Positions 1-8,900 of a stretch of DNA of 64,000 nt are shown in pieces. Below the pieces are notes generated by a model, which made no database searches, was not told where the DNA came from, and saw only the letters and a program-made list of their open reading frames with translations. The translations under genes and the position numbers were made by a program. The stretch's first letter is position 1; the number at the start of each line of letters is the position of its first letter. The DNA lies in the NCBI RefSeq assembly GCF_039545035.1, contig NZ_BAABRO010000018.1, positions 1-64,000 on the forward strand. The letters run 5' to 3'. Origin of the DNA: Novipirellula caenicola (lineage in GTDB: Bacteria > Planctomycetota > Planctomycetia > Pirellulales > Pirellulaceae).

Positions 1-525
1 GAAGCGGCAAAAGGCAAGCAGATTGATTCGGCCGCCTTCGATTTGAAGCCGATTCCAACCGAAGCAGCGGGACAGGCGACTCGCGACACTCCGGTCGAGT
101 CACTTCGTCAACAGCAGGGTTCCAAGCGTGCGAATCCGACCGGACGTCAGGTACTTCGTGACGGATGGCTTGCTCCGCTGCCGCTCGACTCCGGCACGCT
201 CTCGAACGATCCCCAGTCGCACACCAAAGGATTTCGAAGCAGCGATCGCGGTTTCCTGAGTCTGTCACTAAGCGATTATGTTCGGTTGCTCCGCTGGGTT
301 GCCCAACACGGAAATGACAAAGTGAAAGTTCCCAGGAGTCTCGCCAAAACGCTTGAGTCACTGGGGATCGACGTGTCGATGTGGCGAGAAATCGTATGGC
401 ACTGGAACGCATACTTTGGTCAATCAAGCTGCATTGGTCGGCGTGAGTCGATGCAAGCTGATGCCGAGCGGACGGGGCACCATTGGCACCGCGGCCAATC
501 GAGAGCCTCCGCTTGCTTTATTTAA
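1..525 (+). CDS. REP-associated (IS200-like) tyrosine transposase, C-terminal part (partial)
   Basis: The reading frame is open from the first base of the window, so the start lies upstream and only about 174 C-terminal residues are visible. The stretch RDGWLAPLPLDSG, followed by SDRGFLSLSLSDYVRLLRW and a Trp-rich tail, resembles the C-terminal region of the IS200-like transposases that are frequent in Rhodopirellula-type genomes; that is recall, not a search. The catalytic HUH domain would lie outside the window, so activity cannot be judged. REP-like hairpins begin about 210 bases downstream, which fits the usual association of such proteins with REP elements. The last 30 or so residues are low in recognisable structure. 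Confidence 0.6.
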   Translation, partial: EAAKGKQIDSAAFDLKPIPTEAAGQATRDTPVESLRQQQGSKRANPTGRQVLRDGWLAPLPLDSGTLSNDPQSHTKGFRSSDRGFLSLSLSDYVRLLRWVAQHGNDKVKVPRSLAKTLESLGIDVSMWREIVWHWNAYFGQSSCIGRRESMQADAERTGHHWHRGQSRASACFI

Positions 526-737
526 TGCATCCGAACGCATATGTCGGCGCATCTGAGCGGGCGGATAATCTTGATGATCAACGTAAGAAGCACATCGCTG
601 TCTGAGCGCAACGTGTTTGTAGATGCCGCTTGCAGTACTCTTCTTTCGCAAGGCTTTACCACGCCAATGAGCCTTTTAAGGCTGGCAGATGCAATAGTTC
701 CGCAGCCAAGCTACGATGCCGAGCGTGCCTATAAAAA

Positions 738-839
738 TCAAAATCGGTGCCAGCCACAATCAAAAACGGTGCCAGCCACCGAAGTAGGTGCCTGGCACCG
801 ATTGAAAAGGCGAAATTGGTGGGTGGCACCAATTTTTGA
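738..839. repeat. REP/BIME-like hairpin cluster
   Basis: Four variants of one GGTGCC/GGCACC motif lie within 100 bases. GGTGCCAGCCAC occurs at 746-757 and again, with one more base, at 768-780; GGTGCCTGGCACC, a near-perfect palindrome, is at 787-799; GGTGGGTGGCACC, the inverted form, is at 818-830. A/T-rich spacers (TCAAAA, AATTTTTGA) are also arranged in inverted order. The array follows the transposase fragment that ends at 525 and may be its substrate. The rest of 526-906 shows no gene. Confidence 0.7.
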
Positions 840-906
840 CGTGAAAGGCCGTCGCCTCGCGAGCGAGGCGACGGGCCGGTTCGTGTCGAGTGTTCTGCGA
901 TTCGCG

Positions 907-1320
907 TTAGCTCACGCAAAGCTCGCATTCGCAGTCACTGCAGCCACATTCCTCGAGCTCGCAACATCCGCATCCAGCTTCGCAGTCACCACAATCGCAT
1001 CCGTCGCCCGTTGCAACCACACTGCTGTTTGTCGCGGCAACAGTGTCACCACTGCCCGCTTGATCGATACCTTTCGATCCATCCAAACAGCATGCGTCCG
1101 TTCCTGCGTCGGCAACTGCATTGCATTGGCACGCCTCACAGCTACACGCTTCGCAGCTGCATTCGCTACCATCGCAGCAATCACAACCAGCCTCGCATTG
1201 GCTGCATGAACAACACGCCAACGGCTGCTCATTGCCAGCCATCTTCGCTCCGGTAGCAGCCGAGGCGACCACCGCTGTTAACGCTACCGAGGCAACCATC
1301 ACACTAAGAAATCGAAACAT
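907..1320 (-). CDS. Exported cysteine-rich, metallothionein-like protein
   Basis: The protein has 137 residues and a clear N-terminal signal sequence (MFRFLSVMVASVALTAVVASA). The remainder holds 26 cysteines in two clusters, each with a Cys-x-Cys-x-x-Cys-Glu-Ala-Gly-Cys-x-Cys-Cys pattern (CSCSQCEAGCDCC near residue 40, CDCGDCEAGCGCC near residue 108), so the clusters look like an internal duplication separated by an Ala/Ser/Thr/Gly-rich linker. Asp and Glu fill the spaces between cysteines. The pattern suggests soft-metal (Cu, Zn, Cd) binding outside the cytoplasm or a disulfide-rich structural protein; neither is proven. It lies 76 bases downstream of another Cys-rich exported protein on the same strand and may be co-transcribed with it. 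No named family is recognised. Confidence 0.75.
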   Translation of the reverse strand: MFRFLSVMVASVALTAVVASAATGAKMAGNEQPLACCSCSQCEAGCDCCDGSECSCEACSCEACQCNAVADAGTDACCLDGSKGIDQAGSGDTVAATNSSVVATGDGCDCGDCEAGCGCCELEECGCSDCECELCVS

Positions 1321-1396
1321 CTTGGTTCTCCAAAAACATCAATCTTGTCGTTGAACAAAAAACAAATCAGAAATAATCGTGCTTCTCTCGAAACCG

Positions 1397-1918
1397 CTAT
1401 TTCCGCCAACGACAAAGCAATGCGCACTGGTCTTGTGCAAGGAGAAATACAACAGGGCCATCCGAGCGGCTGGTTGTCACCGATTTCGACCAAAGATTCC
1501 CAAATGGCAACTCCGCCGCCATCATTGCGTCGGCCAAAGGAACGTCGGGTTGATTACGAACCACCGAAACGGGAGTGACATGCCAAATCGCGGCAGTTCC
1601 GTCGCACGCGGCACACTCACAATGGCTGCACCCCTGGCCCGCCTCTGCCGTCCCTCCAGAGATCGATACGCTGCAGAACGTCACGCCAAAAATCCCGCAA
1701 CAAGTTGCCCCCTGGCTGCCCACTTTGGCATCACACCCCAGCCGTTGCGTTGCCGTTGAGGAATCGGCCATGCAACAGGTCACACCAGGTGAATCTTGCC
1801 CCGCACTTCGGCAGCAGCAATTGGCCGCGGCAACCGCAGGTGATGCCACCAACGCGCACACGCCAAACACCGCAATCCAAGCGGTGAAGCTTCGGTAGTG
1901 GAGGTGTTTTAGATGCAT
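1397..1918 (-). CDS. Exported cysteine-rich protein of unknown function
   Basis: The ATG at 1918 is preferred over an upstream in-frame start because it places a typical signal sequence at the N-terminus (TAWIAVFGVCALVASPAVAA). The 173-residue product carries Cys clusters right after the signal (NCCC, TCC, TCC) and a GCSHCECAAC motif near the middle, about 15 cysteines in the exported part. The C-terminal 60 residues are Cys-poor apart from a terminal QCALLC. The spacing of cysteines differs from the downstream Cys-rich protein, so the two are not simple copies. Shared strand, export signals and Cys content suggest a joint role in metal binding or envelope structure. This is inference. Confidence 0.65.
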   Translation of the reverse strand: MHLKHLHYRSFTAWIAVFGVCALVASPAVAAANCCCRSAGQDSPGVTCCMADSSTATQRLGCDAKVGSQGATCCGIFGVTFCSVSISGGTAEAGQGCSHCECAACDGTAAIWHVTPVSVVRNQPDVPLADAMMAAELPFGNLWSKSVTTSRSDGPVVFLLAQDQCALLCRWRK

Positions 1919-2236
1919 CCGTTTACGGCGAAATTGAGTATGATTCAAACAGGGACAATCCTTGAAACGATGATCGTATTCTAAGTACATCCGGTCAAAG
2001 CGTCACCTTGTTTTTAATGAACGTCAATCGCGATGATCCGCCAACCATCATTTCAATGGTTCATTTTGTCTTTATAGAACAAGTTTATTTAAACGGACCG
2101 TGCGGCATGATTGGGGAAAGCTGTTGGCCGCCGAGCAAGTGACACACGACATCGGTCGTTAGCGTGGTTTCACGCTCGCCAAAGATCCACCATACTCGTG
2201 AGCGTTCAACAGCTATGTCTCGCACTGAAAAAAACA
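1919..2236. other. Divergent intergenic region, Cys-rich gene / avtA
   Basis: About 320 bases separate the divergent Cys-rich gene (minus) and avtA (plus), so promoters in both directions are expected here. An A/T-rich stretch around 2050-2095 is the best promoter candidate. No operator palindrome or riboswitch was recognised. Confidence 0.4.
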
Positions 2237-3514
2237 ATGAAATTGCACTGGTCTGAGTTCGGTGAACAGCTTTGCCGCGGCAGCGGAATCAGCGAATTGA
2301 TGGATGATCTCGGGCATGCGATTGCCAAAGGCGGCGACAGTATCTGCATGCTTGGTGGCGGCCAACCGGCACACATTCCTGAAATGGATGCACTGTGGCG
2401 AAAACGGCTAGAGCAGATGGGAAGCGAGCCTGGCAAAATTGAACATGCCGTGGGCAACTACGAACCACCCTCAGGAAACCCGGCCTTCCGTCATGCACTT
2501 GCGGATCTGTTCAAACGACAATTTGGTTGGAATCTCGGTCCCGAAAATATTGGCGTGACCGCTGGCGGACAAACCGCCTTCTTCATGCTATTCAACTCAC
2601 TGGCCGGAAAATTCCGCGATGGTAGCCGCAAGAAGATTCTGTTGCCGTTGGTCCCGGAATACATCGGCTACGCCAACCAATCAGTCGACGGCGAGATGTT
2701 TTGTGCCGTCAAACCACGGTTGGAAATGACCGGCGATCATGAGTTCAAATATCGTGTTGACTTCGACGCTCTAAGCATCACGGACGACATCGCTGCAATC
2801 TGTGTCTCGCGGCCAACCAACCCGACCGGAAATGTGTTGACCGACGCAGAAATCCAACGGCTCGCCGAACTCGCCTCGCAGCATGAGATTCCGCTGATCA
2901 TCGATAACGCCTACGGCGCACCGTTTCCCAACGCGATCTTTACCGAAGCCACTCCGGTTTGGAACGAGAACATTATCCTGACGCTCAGCCTATCCAAAAT
3001 TGGTCTACCGGGCACACGCACCGGGATTGTCGTGGCGAGCCCCGAGGTGATCCGTTCACTTTCATCCATGATGTCCATCGTTGGGTTGGCCAACACCAAC
3101 ATTGGCCAAGCGATCGCCACACCGTTAGTTGAAAGTGGCGAAATCTTGCGACTTAGCAACGAAGTGGTTCAGCCGTTCTACCGCACCAAGTCCGAACAGG
3201 CCCTGGGCTTCGTTCGTGAATACTTTGACGACAGCTTGCCTTATCGAGTTCATCGCAGCGAAGGCGCGTTTTTCCTGTGGATGTGGTTCGAAGGTCTGCC
3301 CATCCCATCACAGGAACTGTACCAGCGCCTAAAGGCTCGCGATGTGTTGGTGGTTCCCGGAAACTATTTCTTCTTTGGATTGGATGATCATGGTTGGCGG
3401 CACCGCGATGAGTGTATTCGAGTGACGTTCACAATGCCTGAACCAACGGTAAAGAAAGGTTTCCAAATCATCGCCGAAGAGGTGGCCAAGGCATACGCGG
3501 AAGGCAAAAATTAA
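2237..3514 (+). CDS. avtA: Valine--pyruvate aminotransferase (PLP, fold type I)
   Basis: AvtA transfers the amino group between valine and pyruvate, giving alanine and 2-oxoisovalerate, a side route of branched-chain amino acid metabolism in the cytoplasm. Starting at the ATG at 2237 the protein has 425 residues, close to the usual AvtA length; an in-frame start at 2111 would add an unusual 42-residue extension. PLP-binding features are visible: SRPTNPTGN near 191-199, IIDNAYGAPF near 221-230 (Asp and Tyr that contact PLP), and the Schiff-base lysine in SLSKIGLPGTRTG (Lys254) with the following phosphate-binding Arg. The N-terminal LGGGQPAHIPE and NYEPPSGNPAFR segments are typical of AvtA rather than of aspartate transaminases. 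It stands alone, without ilv genes nearby. Confidence 0.9.
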   Translation: MKLHWSEFGEQLCRGSGISELMDDLGHAIAKGGDSICMLGGGQPAHIPEMDALWRKRLEQMGSEPGKIEHAVGNYEPPSGNPAFRHALADLFKRQFGWNLGPENIGVTAGGQTAFFMLFNSLAGKFRDGSRKKILLPLVPEYIGYANQSVDGEMFCAVKPRLEMTGDHEFKYRVDFDALSITDDIAAICVSRPTNPTGNVLTDAEIQRLAELASQHEIPLIIDNAYGAPFPNAIFTEATPVWNENIILTLSLSKIGLPGTRTGIVVASPEVIRSLSSMMSIVGLANTNIGQAIATPLVESGEILRLSNEVVQPFYRTKSEQALGFVREYFDDSLPYRVHRSEGAFFLWMWFEGLPIPSQELYQRLKARDVLVVPGNYFFFGLDDHGWRHRDECIRVTFTMPEPTVKKGFQIIAEEVAKAYAEGKN

Positions 3515-3833
3515 TCGCCCTCAATGCCCAGCGAAGATGGCAACGCCGGCGACGCGGTGAGAGAATCAGCGGCCACCGTTTGCTTTGAAAACCACAACAC
3601 CGGCGAACACTCGCGTTTACTTAAACGCAACGAGCAAATATAAAACGTCCCGATTGAGTCATCCGGCTAGTTTCCGTCGCACCGCCATCGCCAAAATCAA
3701 CGACCACTCGCGATCAATCGTGCACTTCACTACGGTTGTCGCAATCAGCTTTTAAATTCCCACGTTGATATCCAAACCGATCCCCAGGACTCGCTGCGAG
3801 TTTCGTTTGGAATCAATGCGTATCGGCTGCGAG
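3515..3833. other. Intergenic region, no gene seen
   Basis: No plausible coding sequence. A short near-palindrome, GCGTTTACTTAAACGC, lies near 3614 and could form a small hairpin, but it lacks the following T-run of an intrinsic terminator. Confidence 0.35.
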
Positions 3834-4340
3834 ATGCTCACACGATCACCGAAACTACGATTTCTACTGCTGTTGATCGCGTCGTGGATTGTGATGACCA
3901 CGACTCACGAGGTCGGCCATCTAATCGGAGGCTACCTGGGGGGCGGAACGCTGCAACATGCCGAGCTCCGACCGTGGCGTTTGCCTCACAGTCACTTTGC
4001 TCCCGATCCGCACCCGCTATTGACCATTTGGTCAGGTCCATTGGTCGGCGTTTTGACGCCACTATTAGTCGCCATTACGATTCGCAACGCATCCGTTTGG
4101 TTCATTGCAAACTTCTGCGTGCTCGCCAACGGCGTTTACTTGGCGGCAGCGTGGTTCAGCGGTGACCCTTTGCTGGATACCCCACGCCTGCTTGCCGCCG
4201 GTGCTTCGCCGTTGACAATCGCAATCTTTTGTGCGCTGACCTTGATCTGGGGTTACCCTGCGTTTCGTGCAAGTTGCACGGCAATCTTGCGTCCCCAACT
4301 TGACGAACCATCGGATTGCTCGAATCCAAAAAGTCTCTGA
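3834..4340 (+). CDS. Membrane protein with HExxH motif (M50-like)
   Basis: A 168-residue, mostly hydrophobic protein. A first membrane helix (about residues 8-22) runs into TTTHEVGHLIGGYLGGG, whose HEVGH (25-29) is a classical zinc-metallopeptidase signature. Further hydrophobic segments lie at about 60-80, 85-105 and 125-145, and an Asp-containing GDPLLDT follows the third, where M50 proteases carry their third zinc ligand. The arrangement fits the small M50-type intramembrane metalloproteases, but the protein is short and has no PDZ or CBS domain. Starts at 3765 or 3816 are possible; 3834 is chosen because it leaves a short basic N-terminus before the first helix. No substrate can be proposed. 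Confidence 0.6.
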   Translation: MLTRSPKLRFLLLLIASWIVMTTTHEVGHLIGGYLGGGTLQHAELRPWRLPHSHFAPDPHPLLTIWSGPLVGVLTPLLVAITIRNASVWFIANFCVLANGVYLAAAWFSGDPLLDTPRLLAAGASPLTIAIFCALTLIWGYPAFRASCTAILRPQLDEPSDCSNPKSL

Positions 4341-4382
4341 TGGCTGAAACGTTTTTGCCCAAATGCCGGTCGCCCTGCCGCT

Positions 4383-5000
4383 TTAAACGAACATCAGTGC
4401 AAACGCAGCAGCCGTTAACGAACCACCAATGATACGGCAAGCTTTGGAAAACGTTTCGGTGGAACCAAGTCGCTGAAAGAATCGCGCGACCAGCATCGAA
4501 ACCACGATCAGACCAATCGAGGTCGCCATCAAACCAGTGGCGTAGGACACGACGGTTTGCGCTCCGGTCATCTCGGTTAGGTGAGCGTAGCCGTGAAAAA
4601 GCCCCAACCCGCAGATGCCGCTCACTAAAAACGTGGGTGTGGTGCGTGGGGATAACAACGTCAGCCCACCGATCAATACCGAAGCCACGATCATCGTTTC
4701 GACCATTGGCACGGTGATTCCAAGCCAAGCCACGGATGCTCCGACCGCTCCCATCGTCAAAAATGCCGCGGGAACCGCTGCGACCGCACGTCCGCCGAAG
4801 CGAACCGCAATCAATGCGACTGCGATCAGCGTCAACAGATGGTCAATTCCAGTCAACGGATGCGTCAGCCCGTGCAAGAATCCCCCCATCCCCTGCTCCG
4901 AAACAGCATGGCCGGCAGCGCCGTGCCCGGGATGGGCCAGTGCCACGCTAGGGAAACTGATCACAAAAACAGCGGCAGCGAGCGTCATCCATCTATTCAT
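4383..5000 (-). CDS. HupE/UreJ family metal transporter
   Basis: HupE/UreJ proteins are small membrane permeases linked to nickel or cobalt supply of hydrogenase and urease. The 205-residue product begins with a signal-like segment ending at ALAHPGHG, followed by a His-rich stretch (HPGHGAAGH) and the family motif GFLHGLTHPLTGIDHLL, whose His and Asp residues are the expected metal ligands. Six hydrophobic helices follow, with LGLFHGYAHLTE containing two more conserved His. No hydrogenase, urease or cobalamin genes lie in the window, and no B12 box was found in the 250 bases upstream, so the metal is unknown. It is convergent with the HExxH protein, 42 bases apart. Confidence 0.85.
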   Translation of the reverse strand: MNRWMTLAAAVFVISFPSVALAHPGHGAAGHAVSEQGMGGFLHGLTHPLTGIDHLLTLIAVALIAVRFGGRAVAAVPAAFLTMGAVGASVAWLGITVPMVETMIVASVLIGGLTLLSPRTTPTFLVSGICGLGLFHGYAHLTEMTGAQTVVSYATGLMATSIGLIVVSMLVARFFQRLGSTETFSKACRIIGGSLTAAAFALMFV

Positions 5001-5252
5001 ATTTCAAATTCCTTGAGCGGGGTGAATATCCATTTATTGTTTCGAGCCGACGGAGCATGCTGTCGGGACCTGATGACAGAACGTTCAGTCAGTGCACACA
5101 AACAGAGCGTTCCAACAAGGCCCTGCGAACACACAGCCTCGGAAAGGGGCTCGATCAACGCTCAGTGTACGCCAAACAATGGGGCCGCGTACATTGGGTT
5201 TGCACCGATCCGGTTCGAAATAATCAGCCTGCCGTCAATGGAGTTCGCATCG

Positions 5253-5855
5253 CTAACGAGGCGACTTTTTTGACTCGATGTACTCTAGCACTTTAGCTTC
5301 CAATACCGGGGCTCTCAGTCCGACTCGGCGTGCTTCTTTGCGAGCTTCCTCGACACTCAACTTGCCATCGACGATGCGGTGCGCCATCCACACGGCTCCC
5401 ACGCGACTCGCTGCCGCACAGTGCACCAGGACTTTTTCGTCGCTTTTCGCGGAACGAATGATTTCCAAACTCTTGTCGAACATTTCCGTCGTCAAATCGT
5501 CAGGGCCTTGCACGGGTAGCTGAAAGAAACGCAGCCCCGCCGCTTCAGCAACCTGTTTTTCATCCCACTCTAACTCAACCGGTTCGCGGAGCGTCAACAC
5601 CGTGGTGATCCCTCGCTGCTTTAGCTCTTCGAACATCTGCTGGTCGGGTTGCCCCGCTAGGATCACATTTCCGAACCGCAGCACGTTTGGGGTATCGCCC
5701 AACTCGTGGGGTTCGAGCTGGTGTGACGTGGTTGATGATTCAAGTTTGTCCGCCGCCCCCCCTTCATCGGCGAGGGACTGCGAACACCAAACGGAGCCGA
5801 AAACGAAAATCGTCGCGGTCAATACCGCAACCACGCAAAACTGACGCGATGGCAT
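5253..5855 (-). CDS. Exported DSP/PTP-like phosphatase domain protein
   Basis: The ATG at 5855 gives a 200-residue protein with a signal sequence (VVAVLTATIFVFGSVWCSQSLA). The exported part has the fold signature of the compact dual-specificity phosphatase family that includes DUF442/TIGR01244-type proteins: FGNVILAGQPDQQMFEELK, then ITTVLTLREP, then the P-loop VHCAAASRVGAVW. The P-loop has four residues between Cys and Arg (C-AAAS-R), as in that family, rather than the five of classical tyrosine phosphatases. Such proteins are often annotated beta-lactamase hydrolase-like; the substrate is unknown and, with a signal peptide, would be extracytoplasmic. An upstream start at 5903 would place 16 residues before the signal and is less likely. 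Confidence 0.75.
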   Translation of the reverse strand: MPSRQFCVVAVLTATIFVFGSVWCSQSLADEGGAADKLESSTTSHQLEPHELGDTPNVLRFGNVILAGQPDQQMFEELKQRGITTVLTLREPVELEWDEKQVAEAAGLRFFQLPVQGPDDLTTEMFDKSLEIIRSAKSDEKVLVHCAAASRVGAVWMAHRIVDGKLSVEEARKEARRVGLRAPVLEAKVLEYIESKKSPR

Positions 5856-5966
5856 TATAAAGTTCTTCAGATCAAGGGAGGCCGGGCACGGCGTGGTCAA
5901 CACAGGATTACGCCATTCTAGCGTACATCGCTATCGTAACACGATCTAGCCACGACGAACGGGTTC

Positions 5967-8900
5967 CTATTGATAGGCCTCTTTGGTCGTGATCCCCCGG
6001 CGTTCATTATTGAGCAGCCCTTCAAAGTTTAACTGTTGTTGTTCTTGATAAATTGAGTTTTGACGGAACAGATTGTCACGCAATCCCGCCTTGCCTTTAC
6101 TCAGCGGCTTCGTTTCGGCAGCGGCATTCGCGGACTGCGCCGCCATTGGGTCACCTGACGCCCCCGAAGTTCTCGTGGTCGCCATCGCGGACTGCAGATC
6201 CACGGTGCCTCGAAAAAATGCGTACTGATGGTTTTGGTGAGCGGCAATCACGGTACTCGTCCCCCGGATGTCGTCAGCGATCACCAAGCCACGCAGATCA
6301 GTATCGTCGGATACAAATTCATCATTCTCCGATCCAATGACTTTTACATGCACGTCATTTAAAAAATGGTCGCTGGTCGTGTCTTTGACGCTGACGCGAA
6401 CACGCCCTGAGGTGGCGTCTTCTTGCACAAGAAGTTCCAGTGGGCTTATCAACACTAAACCCGATGCATAGAGATTCTCGCCGCGGCACACCATCAAATA
6501 GGCTCCCTCATCATCCAGCGGCAATTCGAGCATCTTTTCACGATCACGGAAATCGCGTCCGTCTCCGAGTTCAACCGTCGCTTCATGATACGGTTTGATC
6601 CCAGCCAAGTTGATTGCAGTAATGCGGTCGAGATTTCGTTGCAGCAAACCAAACTTCATTAGATCGATTCGATAAACCTTGACGACCACTTCGGCAATAT
6701 TGCGGAAACGCAATTCGACTTGTTTGGGATCATCGGGTTTGATCGTGGTGACTTCATCCAATTCAACCGCTTTCCGGTTGAAGAAGCGAATCGCTTCCGC
6801 CGCATCCGCAAATCGCTCTTTGACTTTGGTGTATTCCGCAATCGCGTCGGCGGCCTCGCCTAAACTGTGATAGACCTGGCCCATGATGTAGGTTGCCTCC
6901 CAGCGATTATCGGCAACTCGGGTGCCACCGGTGTCGGGATTGGGGAACGTCGCCTCAGCCACTTTGCGACACATCTCCAGCGCGGCATTGGGATGTTCTA
7001 GTTCGAAATGAGAGTAACCGATCATGTACCAGAACGAATCGAGCAACCGGCTGTTGGGATACCGCTGAGCATATTTTTCACAGCGATCGATCGCAAACTC
7101 GAAACGTTCCAGATCGATCAAGGCCGTTGCCAGTGCAAAGCTGGCCTGATCATCGGCGGGGTCACTGGGCCATGTCGTGACAAAATGGTCAAGCATTTTA
7201 ATGGCGGCGTGAATCAGGTGCACGCGGGTGATTTCAGCCGATTTCAACTTGGCATCGTCACTCGCTTTGGCGGCACGCCGGTACGTTTCTTGGGCCAATG
7301 CATAGGTTGCCGTGGCCACGTAGGCTTCGGCGGGATAGTCATGCAGCAACCGCTCCATCACCTGCACGCTACGCACGAATTCGCCTCGTTCATTCAAAAA
7401 CCCCGCGACTTGCGATTCACGTTCAAAACTAGCCTGGACCGTTGCCCGATACACCAGATAGCTGCGTTCATATTCGCCAAGTTCGCGATACGATTTCGCG
7501 ACGCTCAAGATCTCTTCAAATGAAATTTGCACGTCCGGAAATTTCTCTTTAAGAACTTCAAAGTACTTGACGGTATCACGGTGCTGGCTTCGATTCAGTG
7601 ACGATGTGAACAACCACTGAGTCGCGTTTTTGAATTCATCGACAGCAAGTTGCCAGTTGTCAACCAGCTCCGTTAAATGGCGATGCGCGGCATCGTAATC
7701 GGCGTTGTCAATCGCGTGTTTTCCCAACGCGTACAGCTCGTCCGGCGTCCATCGATATTCATCCGCCGATCGTTCATCGGCATCCAGTACCTCGAGCGAC
7801 TTGACCTCCGAAATCGAAAACAGCGATGGTTCATAAAAGCTCTGCAAGATCGATTGGGCGGCACGATAGGTTCCAGGAGCCGTGCCGACCAACGTGTAGT
7901 GGATATCCGATGGATATTTTCGATCACCAATGTAGAACGTGATTTGGCCAGGCTCGATTTCGAAGCGTTCGAATTGCCCGGATACGGAACCATCGACCAC
8001 AGAGCATCCCGCCGGGATCGGCTCGGTTAGCACTAGGTAGTCGTACTTCTCTGCATTGCGGTTAGTGACGTAGTGCCGACGCGGCATAAGCGTGACGACG
8101 CCACGATCGCCCACCGGCAATTGCGTCAATGGATTCGTGAACGAGCGGTAGTTGCCGCTGACGACTGCGAAACCACGAGGAACGTCACGACCATCGATCT
8201 GCTTCTGCGCAGGCTCGTAGACACGCCTGACGGACCACTGTTTTGTCGAGTTTTTGATTTGGTCCGCCGAAACAAAGCCCGTTAAAATCGCTGAATAGCT
8301 GAAGGTAGCACGTCCGACCAAATTGAATTCGATCCGGTTCGCCTTGTCTTGAACCAGCAAGCGTTCATCCACCGCAATGCGACGCGTGCCGTCCTTTCGA
8401 GGATCGATCGTCATCGTTTCGAGTTGCTGATCGTTCACCGTCACGGTCAACTCGAACGTCTCCGAGACCGGCTTGGCCGAAGCGTTCCATTTCGCCAAGG
8501 CGGTAATCGCGGGTCCGTTTACCTTTTCGATTGGCCATCGCGATCCCACTCGCGCCGACAACAACGATTCGGTCATCTTAGCCACGTTTGGATTCTGGGG
8601 GTCGATCGCTTGCAAAGCCAACAAATAGATCGCCTGCAGCTCAGTCACATTTCGCATCCATGGCAGCACCGAATCGCGATCGTCGTCGCTAAGAGGCGAT
8701 TCGCCACCCGGAAATTTGACAAGTGACAAAATCTCGAGTCCCATCTCGTCGTGATTCATTTCTGCAAGCGTCAAAGCCAGATGCACCAACCCCGATAGGC
8801 TCAAACGATTGCGTTCGCGATACAACCGATTGGCGAGGGAGAAATCACCACATTTCGAAACCGCCATCGCATGCAGCAGCACCGTTTGCCGTTCGAGATC

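Noticed and set aside
541-1209. 222-codon plus-strand frame
   Set aside because: It lies opposite the Cys-rich gene and consists of Ala/Thr/Ser runs that mirror its Cys codons; no ribosome site or fold.
5001-5252. Possible cobalamin or nickel riboswitch upstream of the HupE gene
   Set aside because: No B12 box or other recognisable riboswitch core could be found in these bases.
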